A stretch of DNA of 64,000 nt from Paralichthys olivaceus (GCF_024713975.1 NC_091102.1:7941001-8005000); one strand, 5' to 3'; shown: positions 1-19,952, counted from the first letter of the stretch. The notes: generated by a model from the sequence alone, not told the origin. Made by a program: numbers and translations.

Positions 1-711
1 TTAAGGTGAAACCAATCGTTGCTGTCACCATAGAGGAAGAGCAGAGGATATTTTATACATATAAAACATGTTGTAGAGTATTTTTGAACAAACAAACAAA
101 CTTATGATAAGTTAATTTATTGGTAATGCATTGATCTCAGGATAGGGAAATCTTAATGGTTGTGATTTCCGAATTTATAAAAATAATTGATAAACTAGAA
201 TGACACTCAGTAGAGTGGATACCTCCGCCAAGGCCCAAAAGTCACCTTATGAAACTACAGTTCATTAGACCTGGATGTCTGATTCTTTTCAACAAAATCC
301 ATGAATCCAGTCTCTTAGAAATTAAGGAAAATGCTGAAAAATGCTTCATAATGTTAAAGACAGTGAAAAAAAAATCCTGTATCTGCACCAAGATTTAAAG
401 GATTCTTTTGACCCACACTGCACCCTTCCACCAATGTGGAAATCTGTCCCCTGGTTTTTGTGTAATCCTTCTTACAAACAAACCAACAAACAGACAGGGG
501 TGAAAACATAACCTCCTTGGCGGAGGTGATAAGATAGAACTTCTGTAGCAGACGTGTGAACTTGTTTTTAATCAGACTTGCTGATTTTTACAGTTTCTCT
601 CGCTTGGCGTTGGGTCGTGTGTTTTTTTTAAACGCTCTTGCTCGTTGACTGTGTGAGCGCTCAGGTTTGACCTCTGTGTCCAATGTTTAGAGGGTCTCAT
701 TTGTGTTCCAG
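1..711 (+). other. dcaf6: dcaf6 intronic sequence upstream of first visible exon
   Basis: No coding exon is supported here. The stretch is AT-rich and holds the inverted-repeat element at 221-527. It ends in a plausible acceptor (TTCCAG at 706-711) for the first visible dcaf6 exon. The earlier dcaf6 exons, which carry the N-terminal WD40 repeats, lie beyond the left edge. Confidence 0.7.
221..527 (-). repeat. MITE-like element, 13-bp perfect terminal inverted repeats
   Basis: The element begins ACCTCCGCCAAGG (221-233) and ends CCTTGGCGGAGGT (515-527), a perfect 13-bp terminal inverted repeat about 307 bp apart. Read on the minus strand it has a TTTGTTTG-rich start and the phrase ACAGATTTCCA. 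Related but damaged copies occur at about 52640-52810, 58790-59056 and 61720-61900 in this window. It has no coding capacity. The trinucleotide GAT flanks both ends and may be a short target duplication, but that is weak. Confidence 0.75.
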
Positions 712-5116
<4,405 letters not shown>

Positions 5117-5340
5117 CCTGCTGGGATTTTATTTTACAGAAAACACCATTTCTTCTTGCTGTATAGCACTTGAAAAAAAAACAGATTTGTACAAGTATAG
5201 TGTAGAATACTTCCTTTCGGAAATTAGTACAATTTCTTGCCCCCTTGTGTTTTTTTAAGATCACTTTCTTACTGATGTTTCTGTACGAGGATAAACTGTG
5301 TGAATGCAAAAGGAAAGGACGTCAGTATATACAGTATATA

Positions 5341-5371
<31 letters not shown>

Positions 5372-6130
5372 TATGTGTGAGAATAACGGCGGCTGGTGTG
5401 AGAGGATGTTATGTGCAATATTTTGTTAGGAGAGAGTGAACTTTGATCAGTGTTAACGTGTGACATTTTGAATTTGTAGCACAAAGCTAAGAGATGTTGA
5501 TGTGCTGCTGCGGCAGTTACGCATGTGAACAAGGAGTTTCAGTAAAACACATTTTGAAAAATGTTCAATTTTTGTTGTTGAAGAGGAAAAAAAAAAACAA
5601 AGCTGTGGATCTGTGACGGAGTATTAGGGCCATATCGAAGAAAAAAGAATTCATTTCGAGAATAACGTAATATTTAAATTATATATTTAAATGAGAAAAA
5701 AGTCATAATATAGTCTTGAGTATATAAGTCAAAATATTATGATCAAGATTTTTTTTAAGGAAATTACAAGCAGGGAGAACCTGAGTTTTAGGCCTTCAAA
5801 GTTTTGGTATAAAAATCTAATTTTTTTTTGAGAAATCATGAAATCTCAGAAAAAGATGCAGAACACAACATCCCATAATCACACTCCTCATTTCGACACA
5901 AGGAGCAGGCTGATGTTCTGATACTCCCCTTCAAAGATGACACATTCAAAAATTATGACTTCATTCTCATAGAAGTGACAGTAATAGTAATATTACGACC
6001 TTATTCTCGATCTCAGATTTTTGTTCCTGTTAAAGTGGCTCTAATACTCCCCTGTACTTCTTCTCAAAGGGTTGTTACTAAATTATTATCTTTTACAACA
6101 TTTGGAAAAAAATAAAGCGAAATGGCTTCT
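5117..6130 (+). other. dcaf6: dcaf6 3'UTR with candidate poly(A) signal
   Basis: Non-coding, AT-rich sequence follows the dcaf6 stop. It includes a (TA)n tract at about 5324-5372. A canonical AATAAA at 6111-6116 is the best candidate cleavage signal. The exact transcript end is inferred. Confidence 0.5.
5324..5372. repeat. (TA)n microsatellite
   Basis: A nearly pure TA dinucleotide run with one or two interruptions, inside the dcaf6 3'UTR. Confidence 0.9.
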
Positions 6131-8062
6131 TAAAGATGTTGAGTTTATGTGTTAAAAAAAAACAATCAACCAAATGTAGTTTGAATTAATTAAAATGCTT
6201 TTTTTTTAAACGATGGTTGCACATTAGATTCCTGAAGTGGTTAAATCCACACATCAAGAGTCACCAAGATATATATGAAACTACAGAATACAACAAAGTT
6301 CATCTGTCAATAAGGAAATCCTTTGTGACAGACAAGAAAAATAAAGCATCTCAGAAAGAGTTTCAAACTTTCTGAGGCTTTTGGTAATAATCTGAATTGC
6401 AGATGTTTCAAATCCCAGCAGCTCATAACAAGTACGAAAACCGTGTGCAGATATTTTTAAGTTAAAAAAACAACAACTTTTAATATAAGAATCTTGATAC
6501 AAAACTTTAATGCAAATATGGGTATTAATACTTTCTGTATAGTAAAAATCAAAAGGTTACATCACACACAGCTTTTTCTTACAAAAGTAGTACCTGTGCA
6601 AACATAGTATGAAAATACGAGGTAAGACTGAAGCACCGAAGTCGTGCTCTACTCATAAATATCAGACTTCCTTTAATGACAGTGAAGGAAAGGGTGGAGC
6701 ATAGAAACTGAGGTAAAAGTACATGAGCCGACTACATAATAAGAGAAATCTTTGTAGTTAAAGACCTTTACTTTTCATTAAGACTTTACCTGTCTGATTC
6801 AACAATGCATTCAATTTATTTTTCAGTGAGTTGACTTTTAATGACCGATGAAGGAAAATACAGTCATTCATTTCTGACGTTGTCACAGTAGCTCCACGAT
6901 ATGAAACGTGGGACCTTGCTAATGTGTTGCCATTAATATAACTCTGTTCTCCTCTTACCTCATCCAAATCTGCTATTATTCTGCTTTACATATGAAATAA
7001 AACTGACTTAACAGTAAGAATCACCTCCTCCAACGTGACACCAGAGTGGTTTCTGTGGGAACGAGCAGGTGCCACACGTTCAAGTGCAATCACTGTGGTA
7101 CATCCACAGTCGTCTGTCGCAGATAAGCATGAAATGTCAGCGCTGTCCCTGCAGATGTCTACACAACAGGCAACACACTTTATATACTTTTCTAACACTG
7201 GAGATGTTGGGCCACAGATTGTGTTGATATAGTGAAGCTAAGGGCTGAGCAGTACGAACACAATCCATCTGTTTCTACACCAATTCATTCTGTATTCACA
7301 CCAATTCATTTGAATTATTTAGGCAACAACACCAAACGTTTGATGGTTTCAACTGTTTTGCTAGTAAACTGAATTTCTATATGTTATGTAGAGTTGGGTA
7401 TAACAGGAATTTCCTCCTGTTTTCTGTCATTTTATAGACAAATAAATAATCATGTAAATAATCTGCAGATATTGAATTGATGTTGAAAACACCCTCTAAT
7501 CCCCCTGAGCATCACGTTCTTGTCATTCAAACTAATACACAGCGGGTTTGTGAACTACTGAAGTGCAGTACAAGCACAAATTGGCTCCTGATCTGTTTCT
7601 AGACAACAGACAAACTGAGCTCCAAACAAACTTGTCTGTATGTTAATAAAGTTTGAAATGGACCTGATGACGGTGTTAGATAGAATTTGTTTCATACAGC
7701 TCAGTCCTGATGTCGCATACGTTCCTGTTGATTCTGAGGACAAACAATAACAATAATAATATGTAGTAAACTACTTCCTACATCAGACCATTCAGACAGT
7801 GGGTAAGGCCTCCTATGTGATGAAATGAATCCATATAAAAGCTTTGAAAAAAACTGCTGGTGCGTGTCGTCAAGTGTCAACGTACCTCTTATCATTTCAA
7901 GTACGGTGTCCGAGACCTTATCATCTGCAGAACAGAGCAGGACAGGCTCCGCTCTGACAGGTCACATAATAGTGCCGAGGGTGTGAAACCAGCACAGTTC
8001 ACTGATAATAAACTGAGTATAGTGGAATGATGTCTGACAAGTTACCAGACGAGCCGCATCGT
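6131..8062 (-). other. gpr161: gpr161 3'UTR and dcaf6-gpr161 convergent junction
   Basis: No coding exon is visible on either strand. The left part is the junction between two convergent genes, and the right part should be the gpr161 3'UTR. A minus-strand ATTAAA (TTTAAT at about 6504-6509) is a possible poly(A) signal, and a minus-strand AATAAA (TTTATT near 6816) is another. The boundary cannot be fixed from sequence alone. Confidence 0.4.
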
Positions 8063-11000
8063 TCATGCAGGTTTCTCCTCCACGTCCCGCTCTTCTTCAT
8101 CTCTGTCGTCTTTGACGATCCCTTCATCAATGCTCTCCAGCCTCAGTCTCTGACCGTCCAAGTATCTGGGTCTCGGCACCGCCCTCGTCACAAACAGTCC
8201 CCCTGGCAGAGCCAGGCCCTCGCCAAACAGAGTGAGCTTAGCGTCACTCTCTATGGCCTTGGCCAGGCAGGAGGCAAAAGTGTCGAGAGATTTGTGCACC
8301 TCTGCGTGGACTTGGACCGAGGATGCGTTGTGGCTTTCAGCTGTGGAGAAAAGTGTAGATACCGAATTATTTGTGAACTAATCTTGAGTTATTTTTCAAT
8401 CATCAGTCAGTGCGACGTTAACCCCCCTTTCTTATCTTTGGTGAAAGAGAGGAAATTAAAAGATACCTTTGGAATGCTCCACCTGGTCTTCAAATGTGAC
8501 TGAGCTCCTCCTCTTTCCGGACAGATTCCCGTGCTGCTGTGGTTGGGAGGAGCCGTCAACAGAGAAGTTATCCAGCAGCATCACGTCTGTGCCTGTGGAG
8601 GAAAAACAAAAATCCTTCTGCACTCACTTCACCGAAAGAAAGACTTTACAAAAAAGTGTAAAAGGGAAAACATTCTTAAACTAATGATGAACCAGACAGG
8701 TACAGAAAAGAGTTAGATAATTGGACATTTGTATGTTTACACATGACATTACTTGTCTCATTCATGCCATCATCAAATGAAAACATGAGCTGTGACACAG
8801 GAATGTGAAGCCTACGGTAACAAAGCTGGGGGAGAATGACGCAATAGGGTTAGTAAGACCTCTCACACCTCATGTTTATGACGTTGTCTCCATTTTATTT
8901 TAATAGAGTTTTCTAAAGTAGAATAGACCCAATGTCACAGAATGAATGAAACGTTCCAGCTCTACTGGTAGAAACCATCAGTAGTCATTAACCAAGTGAC
9001 AACTCGTCATATGAAATATCACTGGGCCACAGACGGTTGTAGTCAGGTAAAAAACTTCCCATTTTTTGGATTGTTTATGGACAACTTAGAAAACCCTAAG
9101 AGAATATAATGAATCATAGTAAGTTGCAGCTCTTGCTGAGTTTGTGGTCATGTGAAAACATTGTTTGCAGCTAGAGAAATCTTATAATCTTTAGATTTTA
9201 TGGTCGAGACATTTAAGCAAACTCAACCCCACAAAAAAAAGTGTATTTGATTAGTATATTATATACTTGTACTTGTGAAATACGCAGAGTTTATTGAACA
9301 TAATTTTGGAAGTAGTGGTTGTTATGTTATTGGTTTAAAGCATCTTCTAGTCACTGAAAATGACAGGAGATTCTCAGAATGACAATAATTTGTTATCCGG
9401 CCTTGAAATCAGGTGTTGTGTTGCCTGTATCACATGTAACAAACTGAGTACACACTGATCTGCAGAAGACCACTGACCCGTTCTGAACCATCACAAATGT
9501 TACTTTAAACTTGTTGTGTATAGTCCAGTTATTTTCATGTATTAGTATATGCTATGTAGAATTTGAATATCGGATGGTTTAGGGGGACTTGGCTTTTTTA
9601 ATCCCGCTGCTTCCTGTGTGCAACACTTACACGAGTCCTGAGTGAAACTGAAGCCGGTATCTCCTGTGCTGCTCCCAGGGGCCAACAGATGCCCTCCACC
9701 AGCCAACATGGCCGTCAGGTGCGGAGACATACCCAAGTCTGAAAGAGCACAAGCAAATTCTTGTCATAAGAAAATAATACATCATCAAACATACAAATCA
9801 ACATCAAATAAACAACACTGCAAAACATTATACATGGACATAATATACTTGAATTACTCTGAATTAATTAATCATATTTAGGAAAATATGATATCTTAAA
9901 GGTTCAGTGTGTAAACTTTAGTAACATCTAGTGGTGAAGTTGCATGTTGCAGCTGAATACCCATCACCTCACCCTCCCCTTCCAAACATGAAGGAGAACC
10001 TGTGGTAAACTTCAATTGTCATAAAAAGTCAAAAGGTTTTTAGTTTGTCAGAGAAATACCAACATCCTCATTCATACTGAGCTGCACGTGAAACTCTCCC
10101 ACCTGTGATTCTGTTGGAGATGCTGAAGAGTCGGGACGTCCTTTGCCGGGTAGCAAACGACTCTCTGTAGTAGCGGTCTCCGAAGCACATCCCCAGCAGC
10201 TCCTTCCTCACCGTTTTATTCCACAGACCATAGATGAGCGGGTGGCACGCGGCGCTGCAAAAGGAAAGCCATGCGACCAGAGTCTCCAGCCCCTGAGATA
10301 CACTCCCCTGTCCCCACAGAGCCTCGGTGCACACCACACCGACATACGGCCCCCACGTCACCAGGAAGGTGCCTATCACCACTAAAATGGTGACAAAGGC
10401 CTTGCATTGGCTCCCTGCGTACACAAGGCTCCGCCGGCTTCCATTAGAGGAAGTTGAGGTGCTGGAGTTCTTGCGTCCGTTCCTCTGAGCCCCAGTGGAG
10501 TCGTCCTGAGCCACTACGGTCGTACCGCAGTGGACTTTCCGAGCTTTCATGCGGGCAACGCGGAAAATGACGCCATAGCAGGCCAGCATAATGATCAACG
10601 GCGGGAGGATGCACCAGCTGACCCAGAAGGCTGTGTAGCTCGGCTCTCTGTGCCAAGACGCAACGCAGGTCCACTTGAAGCAGTCAAACTCGAAGGAGGA
10701 CCAGCCGAACAGAGGAGGCACACAGCCAATCAGAGAGTGGAGCCACACGTAGGCGATGACCACGACGGCCCGGTTTCCTGTGATCTTCATGGGGTAGATC
10801 ATCGGGTAGAGCACTGCGTAGTACCTGTTCGGACAAAAGAGGGAAACTAATGAGGAAAACACCAAGTGGGGAGACTTGACACCTTTTTCCAAGGAGCCTT
10901 CTAGACCAAATAACAGAGACGACTCAGATCTGAATGTGTGAAACAGGAACTCTGCACTTTCCCCTTCAACAATGTGGTAAAGTGATTTCTGAAAACAGAG

Positions 11001-12538
11001 GAGGAACGGGGGGGCTCGGTGGGAGAACAAAAGCATCTACTGTATCACCCCGAGGTTCTTGAGGTAATTAGAAAAGCAGTGAGAACAGTATGGATTGTAT
11101 GTTTCAGGGAACATTTACAGGAAGGCTTAGTTACTTGCAATAAACATGTAATATAGTAATTTGAGGGAAACAGTCGTGTGTTGTTGAACAAACAAACCTG
11201 ACTGACATAAAATTTTAATTGCTATAAACTGAGTTAACCAGTATCATGTGAATGTTTTGGCCTTTTTTTTTTTTTACACTATTTAAACAATTAATCAAAT
11301 ATTTAATTTGTCTTTATCTAAATAAGGTTAAAAGTTTAATAACAGTCCAATTTATTAAAAATGTCTGTGGCAAAAAAAAGTTTAACATATTTGTAATGAG
11401 TAGTTACTTGATTAGCTATGTACATGTAGGCAGTGCTCTGTGTAAGTCTGTCTAATGCTTGTCACTTGAGTTGGGAAAATCTCTAGGAAAATACCATGAA
11501 CTAATTGTGTTGTTAACTAATCTGATTTACAAGGATGCAGACTGAACTAAAAGGGGAAAAACGAGACTTATTGAGTTTGTGAGCGTGCACGTGTTTCTTT
11601 CGGAGTCCACTACAGCAGAAACACGCTTTGTAATTACACAGAGGTAAACAGGCAGTTTGCATTCACCACAACAGGTTTGTTACTCCCAGAGTGAAAAAAG
11701 ATGCCTTTTAACTTTTAAACTTGGCAATAATAATACTGCTCCACCGATGACAAATACTGGGCCACATTCGCAGTGATTTCAGCCGTTTTAAACACAATGG
11801 AACAAAAACGAATGTGTAGTGTGTATTAAGGAAGTCAAACATTCCATCTCAGCGGTAACCTGCCTCACGCTCACCAACACGTGGAAGCTGACCAAAACAA
11901 CCACAATCCGCTGCAGCTGCACTGGTAATGGTGGTAGTTAACGGTCGTAATCAAAGGCACGGGAACAATTTCTGGTCACACAAACATTCCTCTGTTAAAG
12001 TCAGACCACTGTTTCCTCTGCATGACAAAAGTCTGAATTTAAAGCTGCATCCTTCAAAACTTCACAACTGATGGTAAGAATACTGCATCCTGTTTATTTA
12101 GAGTTGCTTGTAATGGGAATTGTTATCAAGTGACACAACTGCCCCCAGCTCTTGTTTTTTTTTCCGTAGCAACTTATAAGTACTCAGCACTGACCTGTCA
12201 ATGGCGATAGCCCCGAGGGTGAGCATGCTGGCAGAGCTGATGAGCAGGTAGAGCAGGGCGGTGAAGTTGCACCACACCACCCCGAACACCCACTCCCTCT
12301 TTGCCGAGCTCACGGCCACGAACGGCAGCACCAGCGTGGACAGCAGCAGGTTGGAGAGGGTCAGGCTGAACACAAACTTGTTGCTGGGCGTGAGCAGATA
12401 GGGCCTGCGATAAAGGGTGACCACGATCAAGAGGTTCCCCAGGCAGGCGAGGAGCGTGATGGTCACTATGGAGATGGACTCCAGGGCAGCCAGACCCTCA
12501 CCATTGCCGGCTGCGGTGCAGTTCCTACTGGTGTTCAT
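8063..12538 (-). CDS. gpr161: G protein-coupled receptor 161, ciliary orphan GPCR
   Basis: Exons in transcript order: 12538-12195, 10824-10103, 9738-9631, 8592-8467, 8340-8063 (TGA). Total 1,578 nt, 525 residues (human about 529). The start [11 protein letters not shown] is chosen because the upstream in-frame ATG at 12601 lies in the pyrimidine tract of the acceptor (CAACAG at 12588-12583). Visible features: two N-glycosylation sequons, seven TM segments, a DRY motif (114-116) whose Arg codon is split by intron 1, HPLIYGLW in TM7 in place of NPxxY, a PKA-type RRSSVTF (about 419-425), and an amphipathic helix [19 protein letters not shown] (about 447-465) matching the segment that makes GPR161 an anchor for PKA type I. 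Known role: constitutive Gs signalling at the primary cilium that raises cAMP and represses Hedgehog signalling. It converges on dcaf6, as in human 1q24. Confidence 0.97.
9895..10062 (-). repeat. Truncated copy of the AAAGGTTCAGTGTGTA inverted-repeat element
   Basis: It starts AAAGGTTCAGTGTGTAAA and continues with CATCTAGTGGTGAAGTTGCA. This is the reverse complement of the right end of the full-length element at 45926-46282 (ATGCAACTTCACCTCTAGATG...ACACACTGAACCTTT). The other terminus is missing. It lies in the gpr161 intron, 41 bases or more from the exon at 10103. Confidence 0.75.
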
Positions 12539-12746
12539 GGTGAGAGGTTGGGCCACCGGACAGGTTAAGGAATGGTAGGAGACTGTTGAAGAACAAGACA
12601 TGGATTAAAAGAAAGATGGGGAAAGTGATATTAAATAGAAAGCATTGCTAAAAATCTTCTGTTTTCGTGTTTTGGCTCCTTAAACACGAATCGTTTACTA
12701 GACTCTAGTACTCAAATACACGAAATTCCAAATAAACTGCTAACAG

Positions 12747-12750
<4 letters not shown>

Positions 12751-12792
<42 letters not shown>
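12751..12792. repeat. (AT)n microsatellite
   Basis: A pure AT run of about 21 units in the first intron of gpr161, upstream of the first coding exon. Confidence 0.95.
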
Positions 12793-12795
<3 letters not shown>

Positions 12796-13735
12796 AATTG
12801 ACTTGATAAAGCTTGTTTGTCTACAGGCTCATTTCTAACTTTAAACAGATTAAACAACCAAACACTACTTTAAAGTATTAAGTTATTTCAAACTTAACCA
12901 GCTTCAACATTAAAATGCTTCTCACATATTTATGCATTAATAATAAGGATGACGTCATTATTACATATTTAAAACTGTACATAATGACCATTCTGATCAT
13001 TACTTCATCTTTTGATCACTTATTTTTTTAAATGTAATGCAAAAAGATTTCTCAGGTCATGTTTGACGAAACCTGGAGTTAATCCATGTACAGTCACAAG
13101 ATGAAGAAAACCAGCAGAATGTCACACATCAGAAGATGAAACTTGAGAATATTGGACTTGCTTGAAAAATGACAGGAACAAATAATCTATGATCCAAATG
13201 TGAAGTTCCAACTCCAGCAAAAATAAAATCACAAGCATGACAACAAGAAACAACGTGTCTGCTGCTTGTTTTCCTCAGGTGAACATTTATCACCATCGTT
13301 GGGTTTTGGGTGAAACACAGAACTGAGCTGCTACTTATTTTTTCAAGCTCTGAAATTAAAACTCGAGAGGATTAGAAACTTAGGAAATCAAAGTTCGTAG
13401 CTTCAGAACACAAAGTAGTGAAACTGTAAAACCTGACGCTGTCACATTAGCCTCGTTAGTTTACGTTGTTTTCCAGCGGGTCTGTTAGCATCTCTCAGCT
13501 CGGTTGAAAAAAAGTTAAACTTCGGGGAGTGACAGTAAAGTTGACCACGTTGTGTTGTTGTCCTCCTCCGCAGCTCATCGCTGACTCACAACAACTTTCA
13601 GAAACGTGTGAAAGAAAGAAAAGCGTGAGAACACACCGCTAGCTAAAACAACAACCGTTAGTTAGCCTGGGTTAGCTTCCAAACTTTCTCCCATTGTCCG
13701 CCGCTGAAACGCGTCCCCTCGCCCCCCCCTCTTAC

Positions 13736-13920
13736 CTGCTCTGGCTCGGCTCAGCGGCTCCACATGTTCTTCTCTGCGGCGACAAAACCTCCATCTTCTG
13801 GGTCTTTCACGCTAGGATCCGGCGACGAGACGGAGAGCTGGAGGGTCTCTAGAGGACCCGGGACACCGAGGAGTCTGGGAACATCTGAGCCGAATTACAC
13901 TCGACCAGTGGCGGCTGCAA
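13736..13920 (-). other. gpr161: gpr161 5' noncoding exon and promoter-proximal GC-rich region
   Basis: On the minus strand AGCAG|GTAAGA gives a strong donor at 13735-13734, and the sequence before it is GC-rich. It pairs naturally with the acceptor at 12583 just before the coding exon, so it reads as a 5'UTR exon. The upstream limit is not determined. A (CCT)n run at about 13943-13962 on the plus strand lies beyond it, in the probable promoter. Confidence 0.6.
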
Positions 13921-15430
13921 TGGCGTCCCCCTTCCCCCCACCTCCTCCTCCTCCTCCTCCTTCTCCTGCTCCCACCTCCTCCGGCTGACTCCTCCGGTGT
14001 GTGGGTGGTCCAGCGCCTCTTTAGCCTGTAGCTCAGATAATCTTATGTTTTTACATCTGCAGAACTTCAGAGGCGATTAAAACTTCTTCAGGGACATTTT
14101 AATTCACCCTGATGTTCAACGGGAAGTGTAGAAACAACACAAACACAATATAAACGTGTGTGTGTGTGTGTTTCAGATTTGTGAATGAAGACTCGTTTTT
14201 TTTTTCGGCCGGACCACCCACATGGATCAAAGCTTCCCGCACAAACGCGTCATCCTCCGTCAGCCAATGAGAAGCAGGGGAGCAGTACCGCTTCCGTCCA
14301 TGTGGTCGCGCAGTCTGCCTGATGCTGCGTTCATGGTTCCACTGAGGCCGATAAATATAAATATTATATGACAACACATGCACGTAGAGGAAATCATTGT
14401 CAATCACCATTTTTATTTTATTTTAATTGTATTTATTAATTTAGCAGAGCTGCAGTAAATCCTCCGTATGTGAATGTTATGATTAGTATTTGTGTTTTAT
14501 TGCATTGCTTGTGTTTTTCATAATCTTAAGGGATGAAACTCCGAGGCAGCAAAACAAATCCAGAGATTTACACCAAAAGAAATGACAAAAAGACATATTT
14601 AACCACAGAGTAGAGATATTTAACTTAAAACTAAATATTTATTTACTTCAATATTTCTACAATACCATGGTTTGTTTTAATTTTAAGACCATTTGCTAAG
14701 ACATGTAAACATTTCACATTATAGCAATCAACAACAATAGGGTCATCACATGTGGTCCATGCTGCTGCTGCTGCGGATCATCTTTCACAAGCTAATATCA
14801 ATTCCAATCTCAATTCATTTTGTTTCTAAAGTGCAAGAAAAAAGGGATTATTTGTTTAGTATTATCTGTTATTTATGTCGCCATTCAGGATTTTGCTCTT
14901 TCTTTTTGATTATCTTCACTATGTTGTAATTCTGTTCTTTTGTTTTCTTAATGGTTGTAAACCCATTTGTGCTGGGACACAATAATAAAATTAACTCAAA
15001 ATCCAATCCATACACTGATTTTCTTACTGTAATAAACAATACTTTTATACTGGATCTAATCCTGGAAACGAGTCTGCAGTTACATAAAGTTTATAATTGT
15101 CATAAACTGGCTGAGATGTGTAAAAACAGCGGTGTTTGTGTGATCATGCTCGCCAACTGTACAAGTTGCTAATCTTTTCTCTTTCAGTAACACACATCGT
15201 AAAGATACATTTCCACTGGAAACTTAAAGTTTGCCACAAACATTGCTCTCAGTCACAGTAAATTTAGAATGTAAACAGAAAACCTTGCACAGAAACAGTC
15301 TACTATTGAAGAGCAAGACCAGGCAAACCATGCCATCTGTGCTCTAAATCAAAAATCCATCTCGTGTTAAGATGGGTCATCCAGCAGAGTCACCTGCAGT
15401 GTGACTGTAACACTACTTTAGGACCTGAGG
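13921..15430. other. gpr161-otc intergenic interval, junction of two synteny blocks
   Basis: About 1.5 kb without a supported exon. It holds the gpr161 promoter side, a short (GT)n near 14157-14173, long AT-rich stretches, and presumably the otc 3'UTR at its right end. I see no conserved coding sequence, so tspan7, the neighbour of OTC in human, is not here. Confidence 0.6.
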
Positions 15431-18605
<3,175 letters not shown>

Positions 18606-18735
18606 CGCAGCTCAGAAAATTAATCCAGTGGAAGAACATACGTTGATTCAAAGTTTCATCAGCTATGGATCGGCTTTGATTCACTGCCTCTCAGCCACGT
18701 GCAGCCGGAGAGCCAACCGACAGCCTGGCTGCTGG

Positions 18736-18743
18736 TGACGTCA
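18736..18743. promoter_or_regulatory. Consensus cAMP response element
   Basis: The exact palindrome TGACGTCA lies about 131 bp upstream of the otc ATG, with an E-box (CACGTG) about 35 bp closer to the gene. OTC is a liver gene induced by glucagon/cAMP in mammals, so a CRE here is reasonable. An 8-mer is expected by chance about once per 65 kb, so position is the main argument. Confidence 0.45.
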
Positions 18744-19063
18744 GCGCAGGGGGAGGCGGGGCTTCGAGCAGCAACAGATAAATATCACTGCTTCACTTCA
18801 CTGGATGATGTCATAACATGAAGAACCAAAGCCTGCAGAGAAGATACCTCTACATTTTATACATCATACGTGCAGGAGTTGTACATGTGAACTTCCAATC
18901 CCACAGACTTCTTCAGTTATTATCACAGATGATCAGTGTTTGTATTTCCTCTGTGTGCACATGGTCACACAGAACAAGACGTCATTTTTTTTAGAGTTCT
19001 TGCAACGCAATCAAATTCTTCCCAGTTTGAATCAAGGTAGGCTATTTAACAAACCAAAGCAGA

Positions 19064-19162
19064 CTTTCTCAATAAACAAACACTGTTTCATTTTCAAAAA
19101 ATGGAAAACATAGTGAGCACATGCATTTTTGAAAATGAAACAGTGTTTGTTTATTGAGAAAG
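19064..19162. repeat. Perfect 37-bp inverted repeat (hairpin), 25-nt loop
   Basis: The left arm (19064-19100, starting CTTTCTCAATAAACAAACAC) is the exact reverse complement of the right arm (19126-19162), separated by 25 nt. Pairing stops cleanly at both ends. It could form a long cruciform or, if transcribed, a foldback RNA. It may be a recent palindromic transposon remnant. Confidence 0.85.
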
Positions 19163-19512
19163 GTTGTTTGTCTCCTTTTCTCATAAAACAAGGCCAATGT
19201 TAGCCATGTCAGAATGAGGACATTCAAAATATGCATCCATCTATTATCCTGGATTTCCTGAGAACTAATGTGTTGAGAAAAGTCTTTGAGTAGATCTTTT
19301 TTTAATTCCTGTTACTTTGTTTTTCACTCTACACCAAACACAAAATGTTAGTCTGCTCTTTACATTAATAATCAAAAATATAACTGCCCATGACTTCTTC
19401 TCTGGCTAAAACCAGGATGATCTTCCTGGTCCTGCCCCTCCCTGACCTCTCCTTCATCTGCTTGCCTGAGCACAGAGCTACATGTGACATGTGAGGGGGG
19501 GCAGTGGAGGAG

Positions 19513-19880
19513 ATGACCGGACAGACTGATGCAGACATACCTGGTGAGACTATTCTCTACATATATGATCTCCATATGGTTCTATTTACCTTGAATTACT
19601 GTTAACGTGTGTTTGTGTTGTAAAAACCTGTTGCTATTTCTGTCAGGCTGCCTCTTAAAAGAGATGAGATGTGACAGCAGGCTGGGCCGGGATTTAGCCG
19701 GTGTTAGAGAGCAGTCAGTCAGACGGTGCTGCCTTCAGGGCCTGTGTTAAGTTAGAAAGCAGTCAGTCAGACAGTGCTGCCTTCAGGGCCTGTGCAGTGC
19801 AGGATTCCTGTCTGACAATGATGAACCCCTGTCATCAAATCAGTGCAACCAGCTCTGTGAAGTTCAGCAAATGTGCATTG

Positions 19881-19952
<72 letters not shown>

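Larger units (their letters stand above)
18606..19512. promoter_or_regulatory. otc-rpgr divergent intergenic region
   Basis: About 0.9 kb separates the divergent otc and rpgr start codons, so both promoters should lie here. It contains a CACGTG E-box (18696-18701), a palindromic CRE (18736-18743) on the otc side, and a 37-bp perfect inverted repeat (19064-19162) on the rpgr side. No coding sequence is seen. Confidence 0.6.
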
